Origin: Glandiceps talaboti
Lineage: Eukaryota > Hemichordata > Enteropneusta > Spengelidae
NCBI RefSeq assembly: GCF_964340395.1
Contig: NC_135563.1
Location: 906,001-970,000, forward strand
Length of the DNA stretch: 64,000 bases
Reading direction: 5' to 3'
The notes beneath the pieces were generated by a model. That model saw nothing but the letters and a program-made list of their open reading frames with translations, was not told where the DNA came from and ran no database searches. Positions 9,731 to 25,228 of this stretch are shown piece by piece (position 1 is the first letter of the stretch; each line of letters begins with the position of its first letter). The position numbers and the translations under genes were made by a program.

Positions 9731-12260
9731 TAGTCATTGAGAATGACATAGTCCCCGCTATAATTGGGTTTTAAGGAATTGTCACTACTCTGATCACGCA
9801 ACAACATTTGTGAACCTAAAACAAACAGACTTAGATATGTTGTGTGTGCTTGTTGGACATGGAATATGCCTCCAACAATAAAGGATTGGTTGGGTATGGG
9901 GGATCATATCATGATGAAAATGGAGTCTGAGTTATGGCTTTGGACATGGAAAATTCACAAACAAAATGGCTGCCAGGCAGCCATATTGGATCGTATCACG
10001 ACGAAAATGGATATGCACATGTATGTCATAGAACACTGTCCTAATACCAACTTTAAATGAGATCTGTTCAAGCATGTCTGAGTTATGGCTTTGGACATGA
10101 GAATTCGCAAACAAAATGGCTGCCAGGCAGCCATATTGGATCGTATCACAACGAAAATGGATATGCACATGTATGTCATAGAACACTGTCCAAATACCAA
10201 CTTTGAATGAGATCTGTTTAAGCATGTCTGAGTTATGGCTTTGGACATGGAAAATTCACAAACAAAATGGCTGCCAGGCAGCCATATTGGATCGTATCAC
10301 GACGAAAATGGATATACACATGTATGTCATAGAACACTGTCCTAATACCAACTTTGAATGAGATCTGTTCAAGCATGTCAGAGTTATGGCTTTGGACATG
10401 AAAATTCACAAACAAAATGGCTACCAGGCAGCCATATTGGATCGTATCACAATGAAAATGGATATGCACATGCATGTTATAGAACACTGTCCTAATACCA
10501 ACTTTGAATGAGATCTGTTAAAGCATGTCTGAGTTATGGCTTTAGACAGTGAAAATTCGCAAACAAAATGGTTGCTAGGCGGCCATATTGGATCGTATCA
10601 TAAAACAAATTGACGTGCATATGTATGCCATAGTATGTTGCCCCTGTACCAAGTTTGAAAAAAATCGGTCCAGGCATCTCCAAGAAACAGCTGCGCGGAC
10701 GGACGGACGGACGGACGCACGGAACCCAATCCATAAGTCCCCGTTCCGGACTTCGTCCGCGGGGACTAATAAAGGATTGGTTGGGTATGGGGGATCATAT
10801 CACAATGAAAATGGAGTCTGAGTTATGGCTTTGGACATGGAAAATTCACAAACACAATGGCTGCCAGGCAGCCATATTGGATCGTATCACGACGAAAATG
10901 GATATGCACATGTATGTCATAGAACACTGTCCTAATACCAACTTTAAATGAGATCTGTTCAAGCATGTCTGAGTTATGGCTTTGGACATGAAAATTCGCA
11001 AACAAAATGGCTGCCAGGCAGCCATATTGGATCGTATCACGACGAAAATGGATATGCACATGTATGTCATAGAACACTGTCCAAATACCAACTTTGAATG
11101 AGATCTGTTCAAGCATGTCAGAGTTATGGCTTTGGACATGAAAATTCACAAACAAAATGGCTACCAGGCAGCCATATTGGATCGTATCACAATGAAAATG
11201 GATATGCACATGCATGTTATAGAACACTGTCCTAATACCAACTTTGAATGAGATCTGTTAAAGCATGTCTGAGTTATGGCTTTAGACAGTGAAAATTCGC
11301 AAACAAAATGGTTGCTAGGCGGCCATATTGGATCGTATCATAAAACAAATTGACGTGCATATGTATGCCATAGTATGTTGCCCCTGTACCAAGTTTGAAA
11401 AAAATCGGTCCAGGCATCTCCAAGAAACAGCTGCGCGGACGGACGGACGGACGGACGGACAGACGGAACCCAATCCATAAGTCCCCGTTCCAGACTTCGT
11501 CCGCGGGGACTAATAAAGGATTGGTTGGGTATGGGGGATCATATCACAATGAAAATGGAGTCTGAGTTATGGCTTTGGACATGGAAAATTCACAAACACA
11601 ATGGCTGCCAGGCAGCCATATTGGATCGTATCACGACGAAAATGGATATGCACATGTATGTCATAGAACACTGTCCTAATACCAACTTTAAATGAGATCT
11701 GTTCAAGCATGTCTGAGTTATGGCTTTGGACATGAAAATTCGCAAACAAAATGGCTGCCAGGCAGCCATATTGGATCGTATCACGACGAAAATGGATATG
11801 CACATGTATGTCATAGAACACTGTCCAAATACCAACTTTGAATGAGATCTGTTCAAGCATGTCTGAGTTATGGCTTTGGACATGAAAATTCACAAACAAA
11901 ATGGCTGCTAGGCGGCCATATTGGATCGTATCATGACAAAAATGAATATGCACATGTATGTCATACTCATAGAACACTGTCCTAATACCAACTTTGAGTG
12001 AGATCTGTTAAAGCATGTCTGAGTTATGGCTTTAGACAGTGAAAATTCGCAAACAAAATGGTTGCTAGGCGGCCATATTGGATCGTATCATAAAACAAAT
12101 TGACATGCATATGTATGCCATAGTATGTTGCCCCTGTACCAAGTTTGAAAAAAATCGGTCCAGGCATCTCCAAGAAACAGCTGCGGACGGACGGACGGAC
12201 GGACGGACAGACGGAACCTAATCCATAAGTCCCCGTTTCGGACTTCGTCCGCGGCGACTA
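9731..12260 (+). repeat. Family 1 array: one full copy plus two tandem 3' units
   Basis: The first unit starts at a small palindrome GTCATTGAGAATGAC (9732-9746), then AGTCCCCGCT, a leader with ACAACATTTGTGAACC, four 151-bp internal units, the unique 3' segment, a GGAC run, and the terminal hairpin ending GGGGACTA at 10768. Units of about 744 bp (10769-11512) and 748 bp (11513-12260) follow directly, each starting at ATAAAGGATTGG without the leader. Each complete internal unit contains a 19-bp palindrome ATGGCTGCC-A-GGCAGCCAT (first at 9966-9984). Confidence 0.88.
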
Positions 12261-12540
12261 AAAATCATGTATACCTCATGTGCTCCTCTGAGTTATCCCA
12301 AATGGGTACGAGTGTCACCCGAGCTATTTCAAAACAATGCAATGCATACGTCGTAGGTCATGGTGACTTTAGTTGGTCTCCAGTGCAGTCTGGGTCTTTG
12401 TATGGCTGTCTACGTTGTCAGTCAATGTCATTAAATGAAGATTATTGTCTAAAAGTGCCAACAAATTCTGAAACGTTTTTAGAAAAACTTTGATATGATT
12501 TTTCAACATTCAAATTTGAATAAAACAGCCATTTCTAGAT
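12261..12540 (+). repeat. Probable dispersed repeat shared with 60788-60872
   Basis: The segment with CATGTGCTCCTCTGAG and GGGTACGAGTGTCACCC is found inverted and diverged near 60830-60870, also beside a family 1 copy. A 71-codon ORF (12278-12493) is not recognised. Confidence 0.5.
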
Positions 12541-12740
12541 GTCGACATGAGCTACATTGTACATTGTACACATTTGGTAATCAAAGACACAACTATTGAC
12601 AGAAAACAATTCAATTTGTAAAACAAGTTGTGGAAGGAAATTATGGTTTTACAAAGGAATATACATGTAGCGAATGTAGATGTAAATGATGAACATGCCA
12701 TTTTGAGTTCATTGTAACAGTTGATTTTAACAACAGTGCA

Positions 12741-12868
12741 TCATTTACACAAACACGTGTGAGCTTGCATTTACATATAGGCAAAATGTCTCTGTCTGTA
12801 TTTAAACACATGTGAGCTTACATTTTTTGTACATTTAGGCAAAATGTCTCTGTCTGTATTTAAACTTC
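12741..12868 (+). repeat. Two-copy tandem duplication of about 65 bp
   Basis: GTGAGCTTGCATTTACA and GTGAGCTTACATTTTTTG each precede GGCAAAATGTCTCTGTCTG; the whole block occurs twice. Confidence 0.8.
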
Positions 12869-14616
12869 TAGGGCTAATGAAGTGCGTACAACCATACAAA
12901 GACACTATTTTTTATACATATAAATTTATATGAAAATGCATAAAATATGCAAGATTTGACATCTTGCTTTGGATCGTGACGGTAGAAAACTGGGTTCTCA
13001 TCTAAGTGTATTTGACGTACTGCCTTGGCAAAAGAAATGAAGACATACATGTAGTCACACCAAATTTATGTAGGAAGTCCTTCAGCTCTGGTACTTAAGA
13101 TTTTTGAAGTTGTCCATGAATAACGATGAACACAACAGAAAATGTAAAAACACAACCCTTATGCATGGGCTTACAGTGTTTTCAAGTGTCTAAATGATAC
13201 ATGGCGGCCAAAGCTTGACCTTTGTCATGTGGTTAGCAACCGTTACTAGGCGGTCTTGAAAGATCTCACCAACTGTGGTGAAATTACATCAAATATTGAT
13301 AAGGAAGCTTGGATTTGATCAATGATGTACAAACAGGGAAGCTGGCGATAGTCTGCTCTGTACGATTATGAACAGATGTAAAAGAGTATTAACAAACTGT
13401 ATCAAGTTCAAATGCCTAGATTAGAACATGACGAAGTGTACGTTTGTTATTAGAATCAGACAATAGTCGGTGACTGAAGTATAGTGTTTCAAATTTGTTT
13501 TGACGATTTTATTATTACAAAGATATGTTTCATGCCCTGTCCATGTTTTTTATTACATTTTTATTGTTGTTCAGTCATGACATGCATTACATTTCTATAC
13601 ATGTAGCATTCATCATGGCAGGTACTCACCCGTATACAACATCATTTTTCCAAAATATCTGTTGTATTGTCAAATTATTATAAATTTCATTAAATGCCAT
13701 ACATGTACCTTGTTAACAATATTTTTGTGTTGCATGTTTTTCCATTTTTTTGTGTTTGTGTGTTTCGTGCAATTCGAATGATGAATATGTACATGCGTAC
13801 GTGCAAGGAGCTTGAGATATATATGAACATACTGAAATCAATCCATACATGTATATGTGATGAGGCCTTAGCATACACTTGTACATGTGATGAGGCCTTA
13901 GCATACACTTGTACATGTGTATGTTGAGATTTACAATCGGATGGCAATTTATTTTCAGTATAATGTGACTGTCCCTTACTCTCTAGACTTAAATATGTCC
14001 AAATTATTTATTTCAAAAACATACCAGTATATTGGATTTGTAGCATTTCAAGAGGTATATATGATAACATTTTTACGGTTCGGATATGGGTTTTGCAGAC
14101 CTTGGTCGTACAGCTTACGAGCCCTCCTACACCCACGCCCTTCCGTCGCACAACCTCGATTAGTATTACTACAACATACACTAATATAGCATACACTAAC
14201 TTTACACCTAAAGTTGCCTGAGAGACATACTTACATGTACATGTACATGTACATGCACATGTACATTTCAATACATGATGACGTGTAATAGTTCTAAAAC
14301 GTCAGCCACAATTGTCACCTATACATAATTATATATTGCAAGACTTTACATGTATTCAAATAAGATATTTTTTTCTTCACATACATTGTATTACAAGGTT
14401 AATAATTAACTCTTGTTATTGTCATGAATATCACAAACTCCCATGTGATACAATCATTTGTGTCAGATGCTGTACCAGAAGATAAGGCAACAGGGAAGAG
14501 GTCATATCAAGAACCCGGATATCAATTCGCTGGAGTCCAGAATTGCATGCATGCATCATGCACATACATCACATATTAAGATAAGTAGAGATATCTGACC
14601 AATATCCTGATTGACT
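12869..14616. other. Non-coding; two small repeats
   Basis: A 30-bp unit with TGATGAGGCCTTAGCATAC is duplicated at 13858-13918, and an alternating ACATGT tract lies at 14232-14268. No exon of the prominin gene could be read here. Confidence 0.5.
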
Positions 14617-14748
14617 CACTCAATTCTAGATATTAAGTCATATGTACTATCACAGTACTCAATTCTAGATATTAAGTCATATGTACTATCACAGTACTCA
14701 ATTCTACATATTAAATCATATGTACTATCACAGTACTCAATTCTAGTT
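14617..14748 (+). repeat. Minisatellite, 39-bp unit, about 3.4 copies
   Basis: Units contain ACTCAATTCTAGATATTAAG and GTCATATGTACTATCACAGT in direct succession. Confidence 0.92.
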
Positions 14749-14774
14749 ATTCTTAATAAACTAAACACCTCTAA

Positions 14775-15227
14775 GCACCCTCCCACCATATTTCAGTCAA
14801 ATCTGCTTTGTAGTTTGGAATTAGATTTTTGACCAAAAAGACACACTTGTAGCCCTAATTTGCAGATCACTAATGAGCTCATCATATCAAGAATACATTC
14901 TAATGTAAACACTCCTTAGAACTCCCACCACATCTCAGCCGCATCTGCTCAGTAATTTTGGAATTGTAGACTTTAGACCAAAAGGATCATCATGTCATGA
15001 ACAATTCTTAAACTACATTGTAAACACCCCCAAGAACATTCCCAACAATTTCAGGCCAATCTGCCTAGTAGCTTTGGAGTTTGAGTTTTTTTTCCAAAAA
15101 TAACATTTTTTGACCCAAAACGCACATCTCTGATGCAATCATTTTCATTTGAACAATTTCCCATCTACACACAAAGTCCCCACCAAATACCAATGCAATC
15201 GGTCTGGAAGTTTTTTATTTTAAGTCG

Positions 15228-15265
<38 letters not shown>

Positions 15266-15320
15266 CACACACATTTCACCATGCATAGCACTACTGAACC
15301 TCAGTTCAGTTGTGCTAAAA
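14775..15320 (+). repeat. Family 2 dispersed repeat, 3' half
   Basis: It carries the internal phrases of the family (TTTTTGACCAAAAAG, CTAATTTGCAGATCACT, CCAATGCAATCGGTCTGG), then a (CA)n at 15231-15262, and ends TTCAGTTGTGCTAAAAC. The 5' half is absent. Confidence 0.72.
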
Positions 15321-15538
15321 CAAATTGTCAAAGGCAATCAATGCCTTGTAAATCATGTATGGTAACATATAAAACAGGATCAAACCAACTGGGCCCAAAT
15401 CAGATATGTGTGCATACAATCTTTTGAAGGCAAAGGTAACATGTGAGTTGTGACACAGTCATTAACTACACACCCACCATTGTTTGTCTTACTCACCAAC
15501 TAGTCACACAAAACATGCAAAACGAAAATTCAACTTAC

Positions 15539-15782
15539 CATACGGCAAACTGTTTGGCTGGACCACATCAATGAATCCATTTGCCCATCCTATAACTACA
15601 TCCAGTCCATCTCCTGAGTAGTTGCCTGTACTATAAAAAGTACCTAGCGATGGGAGAGGGTCGAAAGTTATGGGAGTTTGAGCTTGAGTTGTTGTTGAAC
15701 AAAATGCTGCCACTGTAAACAACACAAGTATCGGCCATGATGATTTCAGCCGACAGGTTGTAGTCCCTGAGAACGTACGCAT
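15539..15782 (-). CDS. Prominin-like protein, first coding exon (partial gene)
   Basis: The exon starts with ATG at 15782 and ends at a good donor (TATG|GTAAGTTG), 244 nt, leaving phase 1. The 81 residues comprise a basic N-terminus, a hydrophobic signal peptide (about residues 13-35, WPILVLFTVAAFC then an STTTQAQ cleavage region), and an extracellular segment with an NYS glycosylation site and ending GFIDVVQPNSLPYG. Prominins have a conserved FL-VVQP-DFP motif directly before their first transmembrane helix, which this matches. Prominins are five-span, cholesterol-binding glycoproteins of membrane protrusions, microvilli and cilia. No further exon was found in the 15.5 kb downstream, so intron 1 is long or the remaining exons are unreadable. 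The assignment rests on signal peptide plus one motif, so it is likely rather than certain. Confidence 0.6.
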
Positions 15783-16799
15783 GATTGGAAAGTTCAGGAA
15801 GTGTGAGTGGGACGTATGGAAGCAATAATTTGTAGATTAGTAGCTCAGATAACGTAGAGCTAGCTGTTCTACTAGTCTCAGCATACGGATATCAAAATGA
15901 TACAATGGTCGGGTTGAATTTAGTACATCAAATATTTCCGTGTCCACTTCCGGGTTCTTCACACGCTATCGCGATATCGGTCGTTGACAATGTCTGCCAA
16001 GCTATATTTGTATACTGTAGACGTCACGTACTTTGTTCTTGGCCCTGACTCACTCCATTTTCAGAAACAGTCGACAAATTTAAGAAGCCACCTACAAAGA
16101 AAGCAAAACAATATTTGACGATGACAAGACAATATCGTAAATTTCAACTAATCGCCATCGATTCAAACACACGGCGTTCTTGTGATTTCATACATGACGC
16201 CAAGACCCACGGCCAAGACCATTCTTTACACAGGCTGTTCTAAATAATTCGGTATACCGTTAACTCGTCATTTGGAAATATCTACAAAAACGGTGTCGAT
16301 TCCTCCTCAAATACAAAAAGTACAGTCCTACTTCTTTTAATTGACACTTGAATACGATATTAATTATTACTAGCAACATCGCGCAGAGGATGAACGGAGT
16401 CTGTGGTTGGTGTACGATGTTGTCAACATCATCGGCTATTCATTCAAGTTTCTCAGAAGGAAATGTTTTACAGTTGCAGTTATTTTTTGAAATGAAAAGA
16501 TTATATGATATGATTTCTTTTTATGTATATATATAATATGACCCATTCAAAGAAATAACGACATTTCTGGAAGCAAAGAAGGGCCATTAAATTATAACGA
16601 TACACTTACCTCTTTTCCTATGGGTGAACTAATCGGTATTCGTTAATGCGCATGATTTTCTGCGCAGTACCAGATATGATGATGTTATAGACGCAGCAAT
16701 GTATTAAAGGCGAGCGGCGGGATGAACCATTTGAAGGAAATGACGTGGACGAGAAAATACCTCAACTGTTTGTTTGTGGTGTTTTGTATTTAATACCAT
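15783..16799. other. Upstream region of the prominin-like gene
   Basis: It should hold the minus-strand promoter and 5' UTR. Several GC-richer patches and CpG steps are seen (15900-16300), but no element could be fixed. Confidence 0.35.
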
Positions 16800-16915
16800 G
16801 ATTACTTGCAATATTTCTTTTCTTTTTTCTTCTTCTGTTGCTAGCAAGCGCATTGTGATAGTTATATGGAATGCGCTATATAAGAAAATTAGATTAGATT
16901 AGCAAGGAAATAAAT
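16800..16915 (+). mobile_element. Probable retroelement 3' tail
   Basis: ATGCGCTATATAAGAAAATT followed by AGATTAGATTAG resembles the 3' terminus of SINEs or LINE2/CR1-like elements, which often end with GCGCTATATAA and a short tandem tail. A similar GCGCTTTAGAAATGAAATAA occurs near 53110. Confidence 0.4.
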
Positions 16916-17133
16916 GGTTCGTTGTTATCGCAACCACAGGAGCTGGCGCTCTTGTAGTAAAAAACTTTTGGTTTAAAAAACTTAAACTCAAAAACTACTG
17001 GGCAGATTGGTCTGAAATCTCGTGGGATCGATCGTTCTTAGTGGTATGTAGTATATCATTGTCCATGACATTGATCCCATGGGTAATATGCAAATTAGGT
17101 CTAAAATGTGTCGTTTTAGTCAAATATGTTTAA

Positions 17134-18756
17134 GGAGCGTTCAGTTATAACAAAATGACGACCACCCCCCCACCCCCCACCCCCCACTCCACCCCTCGGA
17201 AGATGATAAAATTTCATGAACCCTCCCCGGTCATTGCTGGAGGAAATTTTGATCACTTTGTCAATATTTTGTTTAGTGCTATGTTTACAGTTATGTTGAA
17301 ATGACCAGCATTTGGCCTGTCACATTCTGTATATATAAACCAGTCTAAGTCTTAAACTCAGTTGCCACTACATATAATATACACACTTTGTGTTTACACA
17401 ATAACATCAGCGAAAGAGAGTTTCTTTTTTTCCCAAGACCCTGCTCTTCTTCTAGATCTTGTATATGCAATACAGTGTACTGTGTCTCAGAAGGTTCAAA
17501 ACGTTCTTTATCACTTGTGCTGCTACCAGTTTCATTGATTAGAGTGTCATTTTCCTCAGAGTAAATCTCTGGCTCTGATATCTCACTGTCGTTGTTTTGT
17601 ACAGTTTCCAAACGATTTAAAATCTTTCTATCTGTTTCCCTGCTCTTCTTTTCCTTTCTCAGTACATCACATGTAATTGCTTTAATTTTGTCTCCTTTGT
17701 TCCCTCTGGTTGTCAGATTTTGATGAAGTAAGTACTTGTCCAGTTCGTGTACAGTTTATTTCTTCATACTATTTTTTCTTGTTTTTCCTTCTGTTGGTAT
17801 TTTCTTTTACTTTCTCTGATCATGCGTGTTTGTTTCAACAGTGTTAGATGTTGTAAACAACTTATGACGTGCTCTTCTTTCACAGCATTTTTCACTGACA
17901 CATCCTTGATACTGTCATGGTCATCAAGTGATAGTTGGTTTAGCCTGAAGAGTCTTGATAAATTTACTTTGGGCTGTCAATCACCTGGCTGTCTAGGTTG
18001 ACCATCATCATTCATATTTGAAGTATCATATACATCTTTGAAATGATAAGGTCTATTTGGATCTGGAACAGGTTGCGGTATTCTGTCAATTATTGGTCCA
18101 GTGAAGGGACGGAAGATGCAGAATTCACATTTGCTCCCTTTTCAAGGCATCCCTCCTTCACATATTTCACATAGATTTCACCAACACGGAAATGGATTTC
18201 TATAAAAAGGAACACTTTCTTGATATAAGCTGACCCTGGGACAGCAGCCTTGGCTTGTGCATTGCACTGGGTAGCTTGGAATATTCATGGATGTAGCCGA
18301 GTTATTAAAGAAAAACATGTTTTCCACTCTCTCAGAAACATGTGGTTTTATGTATTCATTCAGGGCAGGTGCTCCATCAATTCGCCTTTGAACTTCATGT
18401 TCTACTTCCCATGCATTTTTCTCCATCCTTTCTTTCTCATATCTTTCATACTGTCATATTTTGTATGTCTTCTTCACTCATACCTTCATATTTCTTGAAC
18501 TATTCCCAGTGGATGGTGCTGCCGCACGTGCATGTGGAAAATCTATTTTCCGGAATTTTCTTGTACATTGAAATAGTTTGGCTTTTTTGACTGAGTGAAC
18601 ATTTTTGAAAATTAAGTGACCACCACCCACCCCTCCTCTGTGCTGTGTGAAAAAAAACATAACCCCCCCCCCCCGCCACTTGCAGTTTTCCAAAATAAGA
18701 TGACCCCCCCTCCCGGATTTTGCCGGGCCCTCAGGCCATAATAAATGAGCACTCCC
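17134..18756. mobile_element. TTAA-flanked DNA transposon, degenerate (piggyBac- or Kolobok-like)
   Basis: The 1623-bp insert is flanked by TTAA on both sides (17130-17133 and 18757-18760). Its ends are imperfect inverted repeats: left GGAGCGTTCAGTTATAACA, right, read inward on the other strand, GGGAGTGCTCATTTATTATG. C-runs lie just inside both ends (17164-17190; 18662-18674 and 18705-18711). TTAA duplication is known for piggyBac and Kolobok superfamilies. No transposase was recognised, but coding remnants remain on the minus strand inside (next entry). Confidence 0.6.
17345..17755 (-). pseudogene. SAP-like domain coding remnant inside the TTAA element
   Basis: An open frame of about 136 codons follows a TAA at 17756-17758. 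It begins VHELDKYLLHQNLTTRGNK then GDKIKAIT, a pattern like SAP-type DNA-binding helices (L-x-x-Y-L..L-x-x-x-GNK-x-DK) that are common in transposon-associated invertebrate proteins. It continues with acidic sequence (SEISEPEIYSEENDT). Other minus-strand coding-like pieces are at 17800-18000 (a lysine/glutamine-rich, coiled-coil-like stretch) and 18178-18426. It may be a decayed transposon ORF or a captured host gene; the function is not known. Confidence 0.42.
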
Positions 18757-18960
18757 TTAATTCCAAAACAGATTGGGCTGAAATTTAATGAGGATGCATT
18801 TGAGGATGTGTAGATGACAAACTATTAAGAATGTAATGATAATGTGCAAATTAGGTGTAAACATGTGTTAAGTCAGGTACTTAGTCGATGGGGCTGAAAT
18901 TTGGTAACTAAAGATGATTCTAGACATGTTTTAGACAGTATTTAATTTGATGATTTCAAG

Positions 18961-20189
18961 TTGAGTTGCCAGGTTCGCTGCAGGACAATTGATTCTCTAT
19001 TTTAATGTGTGATGCTATTTAATGAGTGATTTGTTTTAATCCACTGGCTGTCTTCTGAAATTTTTATCCTTCCTATTTCAAGTATTTGAAAGAACTTTTA
19101 ACCGGCAAGTCATTGGCCCACTCGGGCGTTCGGCCCTCGATATCAGTATGCGATTTACATGTAGTAGTGTTGCGCCGGATCATAAAACGGAGGAAAAAAG
19201 GCGCGAGCGACTGTCGACAGTCTAGACTCCCTTGGAAAATGTAGTCATTGACAATAAATTATTCGTCTAATTTATTTGGGCGTGGCATTTATCTATTTTA
19301 GCTTTGGTGTATTTTGCGCCCTCTGCAGATAGATGTAGGAGAGGGATATCTCTACATATCTTTACAGCCGAATCTGATATTGGATACTCTATGACAGCCA
19401 TGAAATGTAACAAACTCAGACAGTGAAGTTTTTGTTATAAACGTATTGCCGTCACTGCTTACATCGATCACTTTATGTGGCCACTGGTTGAGTCCATGTA
19501 AAGCAGCCATGCCAGTGTTCCACTTCAACTTGTGAAAAGCTGTCCTTACGCAATTATTTCAGTGGGTCAGTAATTTTGTCGAACAGTAGCAGGAGGGGAG
19601 CAAATAAGGAAGAATTATTTTGGTCAAAAGAATTTTCGCAGCCCCCCTTCGCGCTCTAACAGATTTTCACCCCCGAAATGAACCCAGTAATTTCCGTAGC
19701 CCCCCCCCCCGCACATATTTTAATATGTAATTGTACATTTAAACCACCCCCCCCCCCCACTTCAGATATATACAGTGTGGTACACTACACGACACACTGT
19801 AAACTAACCGTGGAAATCAACTTCAGCGTCCATCCATAACATGCGGAGAGATTTCTTTACAAATAGATGTGGGCTTTGTAAAAAAGGTCTCTCATTGGGC
19901 TGTAACCTGTACTTGGAAAAACTTAGCCAGCAGAGTTTTCTTTTTGGGCAGAAAGGGCATCCCCCATGATAGCTGGTGGGGAGGGTGAGGGAAGGGGTGT
20001 CCCCCTCCCACGGTAGGCAATCTTTTTAAAATAAGGACATGTAGGAGGCCATTAAATGGCATGAAATTTCAAACCATAGATATTATCGGCAGCAATAGAG
20101 TACTTGAAAATTGTCTTCAATACCCAAATTGTATTCTCAATACATATTATACAACTGTATGGATATATTACCTACACTTTAAGTTATAC
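18961..20189. other. Non-coding with C-run repeats
   Basis: Poly-C tracts at about 19700-19711 and 19745-19758 lie in sequence (CAGCCCCCCTTCGCG, CGTAGCCCCCCC) resembling the C-rich ends of the TTAA element. They are likely further transposon fragments. No gene is seen. Confidence 0.4.
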
Positions 20190-20327
20190 TATTCCAGGAT
20201 GATAACATTCTATTCTAGGATGATAATATTCTATTCTAGGATGATAATATTCTATTCTAGGATGATAACATTCTATTCTAGGATGATAACATTCTATTCT
20301 AGGATGATAATATTCTATTCTAGGATG
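20190..20327 (+). repeat. Minisatellite, 22-bp unit, about 6 copies
   Basis: The unit TTCTATTCTAGGATGATAA plus three variable bases is repeated directly with almost no divergence. Confidence 0.93.
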
Positions 20328-20376
20328 ACCATAATACAAAATAATAACGTTATTAGGTATTTACGATAATAAAAAA

Positions 20377-20430
20377 ATACCGTCGCCGGTGATTGGGCCA
20401 GAGAATACTAGTAATCACCGGCGACGGTAT
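20377..20430. repeat. Perfect 18-bp inverted repeat, 18-nt loop
   Basis: ATACCGTCGCCGGTGATT (20377-20394) is the exact reverse complement of 20413-20430. The arms are GC-rich in AT-rich surroundings. It could be a hairpin, a transcription stop, or the fused ends of a deleted transposon. Confidence 0.9.
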
Positions 20431-20500
20431 CTTTTGAATATCGTCGAATATTGAACATCCCACTGCTGCCACTGCTGCTGGTTGTAGAAATAAACAATAC

Positions 20501-20597
20501 CTTTAAAACGTTCAATACGGTGGCAGCGGGGAGATTTAATTAGTCCTTTAAACGTTCAATACGGTGGCAGCGGGGAGATTTAATTAGTCCTTTAAAA
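20501..20597 (+). repeat. Two-copy tandem duplication of about 46 bp
   Basis: The block CGTTCAATACGGTGGCAGCG then GGGAGATTTAATTAGTCC occurs twice in tandem, nearly identical, which suggests a recent duplication. Confidence 0.92.
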
Positions 20598-21153
20598 CAC
20601 TGAATCTGAATCCAATGAAACTGACACATGTACACAAATACATTCGCATGGCTGGTACCTCATATCACTGAATATAGGCTTTAGAAGTTATTGCATGCGG
20701 CGAAACCGCAATAATGATTATTAATTTACTCCGAGTACGTAAACGACCGCTCCTATAGTTTGATTTAGTTTCAAATCATGAAAAAATATTTCGGAGCCCC
20801 TTTCAGACATGCCTTAGTTAACGATATTATCGACTTATTAGTTGAGACAACGACTTATTAGTTGACGGTATTGACTTATCACTTGAAGAGTTCGACTTTG
20901 ACGAGAATTAAGCGCCATACAGTATGCAGTAGTCGAGATCTCGCGTTAGATGAGTCCGGTTGCATGTTCGAGGCGAAAGCGTTCGCGTTCCATCTACACT
21001 TTTTGGAGACGCATAGAACGTTGATTCCATAAAAGCGATAAACACATCCGACTAGCCGATGGTGCACACGATGATAGAAACAGCCACGAAAAACTATCAG
21101 AAAAGCTCCTAAGTCTTAATTCATTTGACCGTTTTCGTTACTACTAAGAAGAA
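20598..21153 (+). promoter_or_regulatory. Upstream region of the SAXO gene
   Basis: It must hold the promoter and 5' UTR of the downstream gene. I looked for an X-box (RFX site) as expected for a cilia gene and saw no convincing copy. It is placed by context only. Confidence 0.35.

Positions 21154-25228
<4,075 letters not shown>

Larger units (their letters stand above)
16970..18960 (-). repeat. Family 2 dispersed repeat, reverse copy split by an insertion
   Basis: Left part 16970-17133 and right part 18757-18960 read as family 2 in reverse (CTGGGCAGATTGGTCTGAAA, ATATGCAAATTAGG; then CAGATTGGGCTGAAATTTAA). The two halves are separated by the TTAA-flanked element below. Joining at a single TTAA gives a layout like that at 8650-8760. 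Confidence 0.65.

Noticed and set aside
9932-11977. Repeated ORFs such as [18 protein letters not shown] at many loci
   Set aside because: They follow the 151-bp family 1 unit, are open in two frames at once and have no start, domain or conservation pattern of a protein.
20879-21067. 62-codon minus-strand ORF upstream of SAXO
   Set aside because: No homology and lies in the region expected to be the SAXO promoter.
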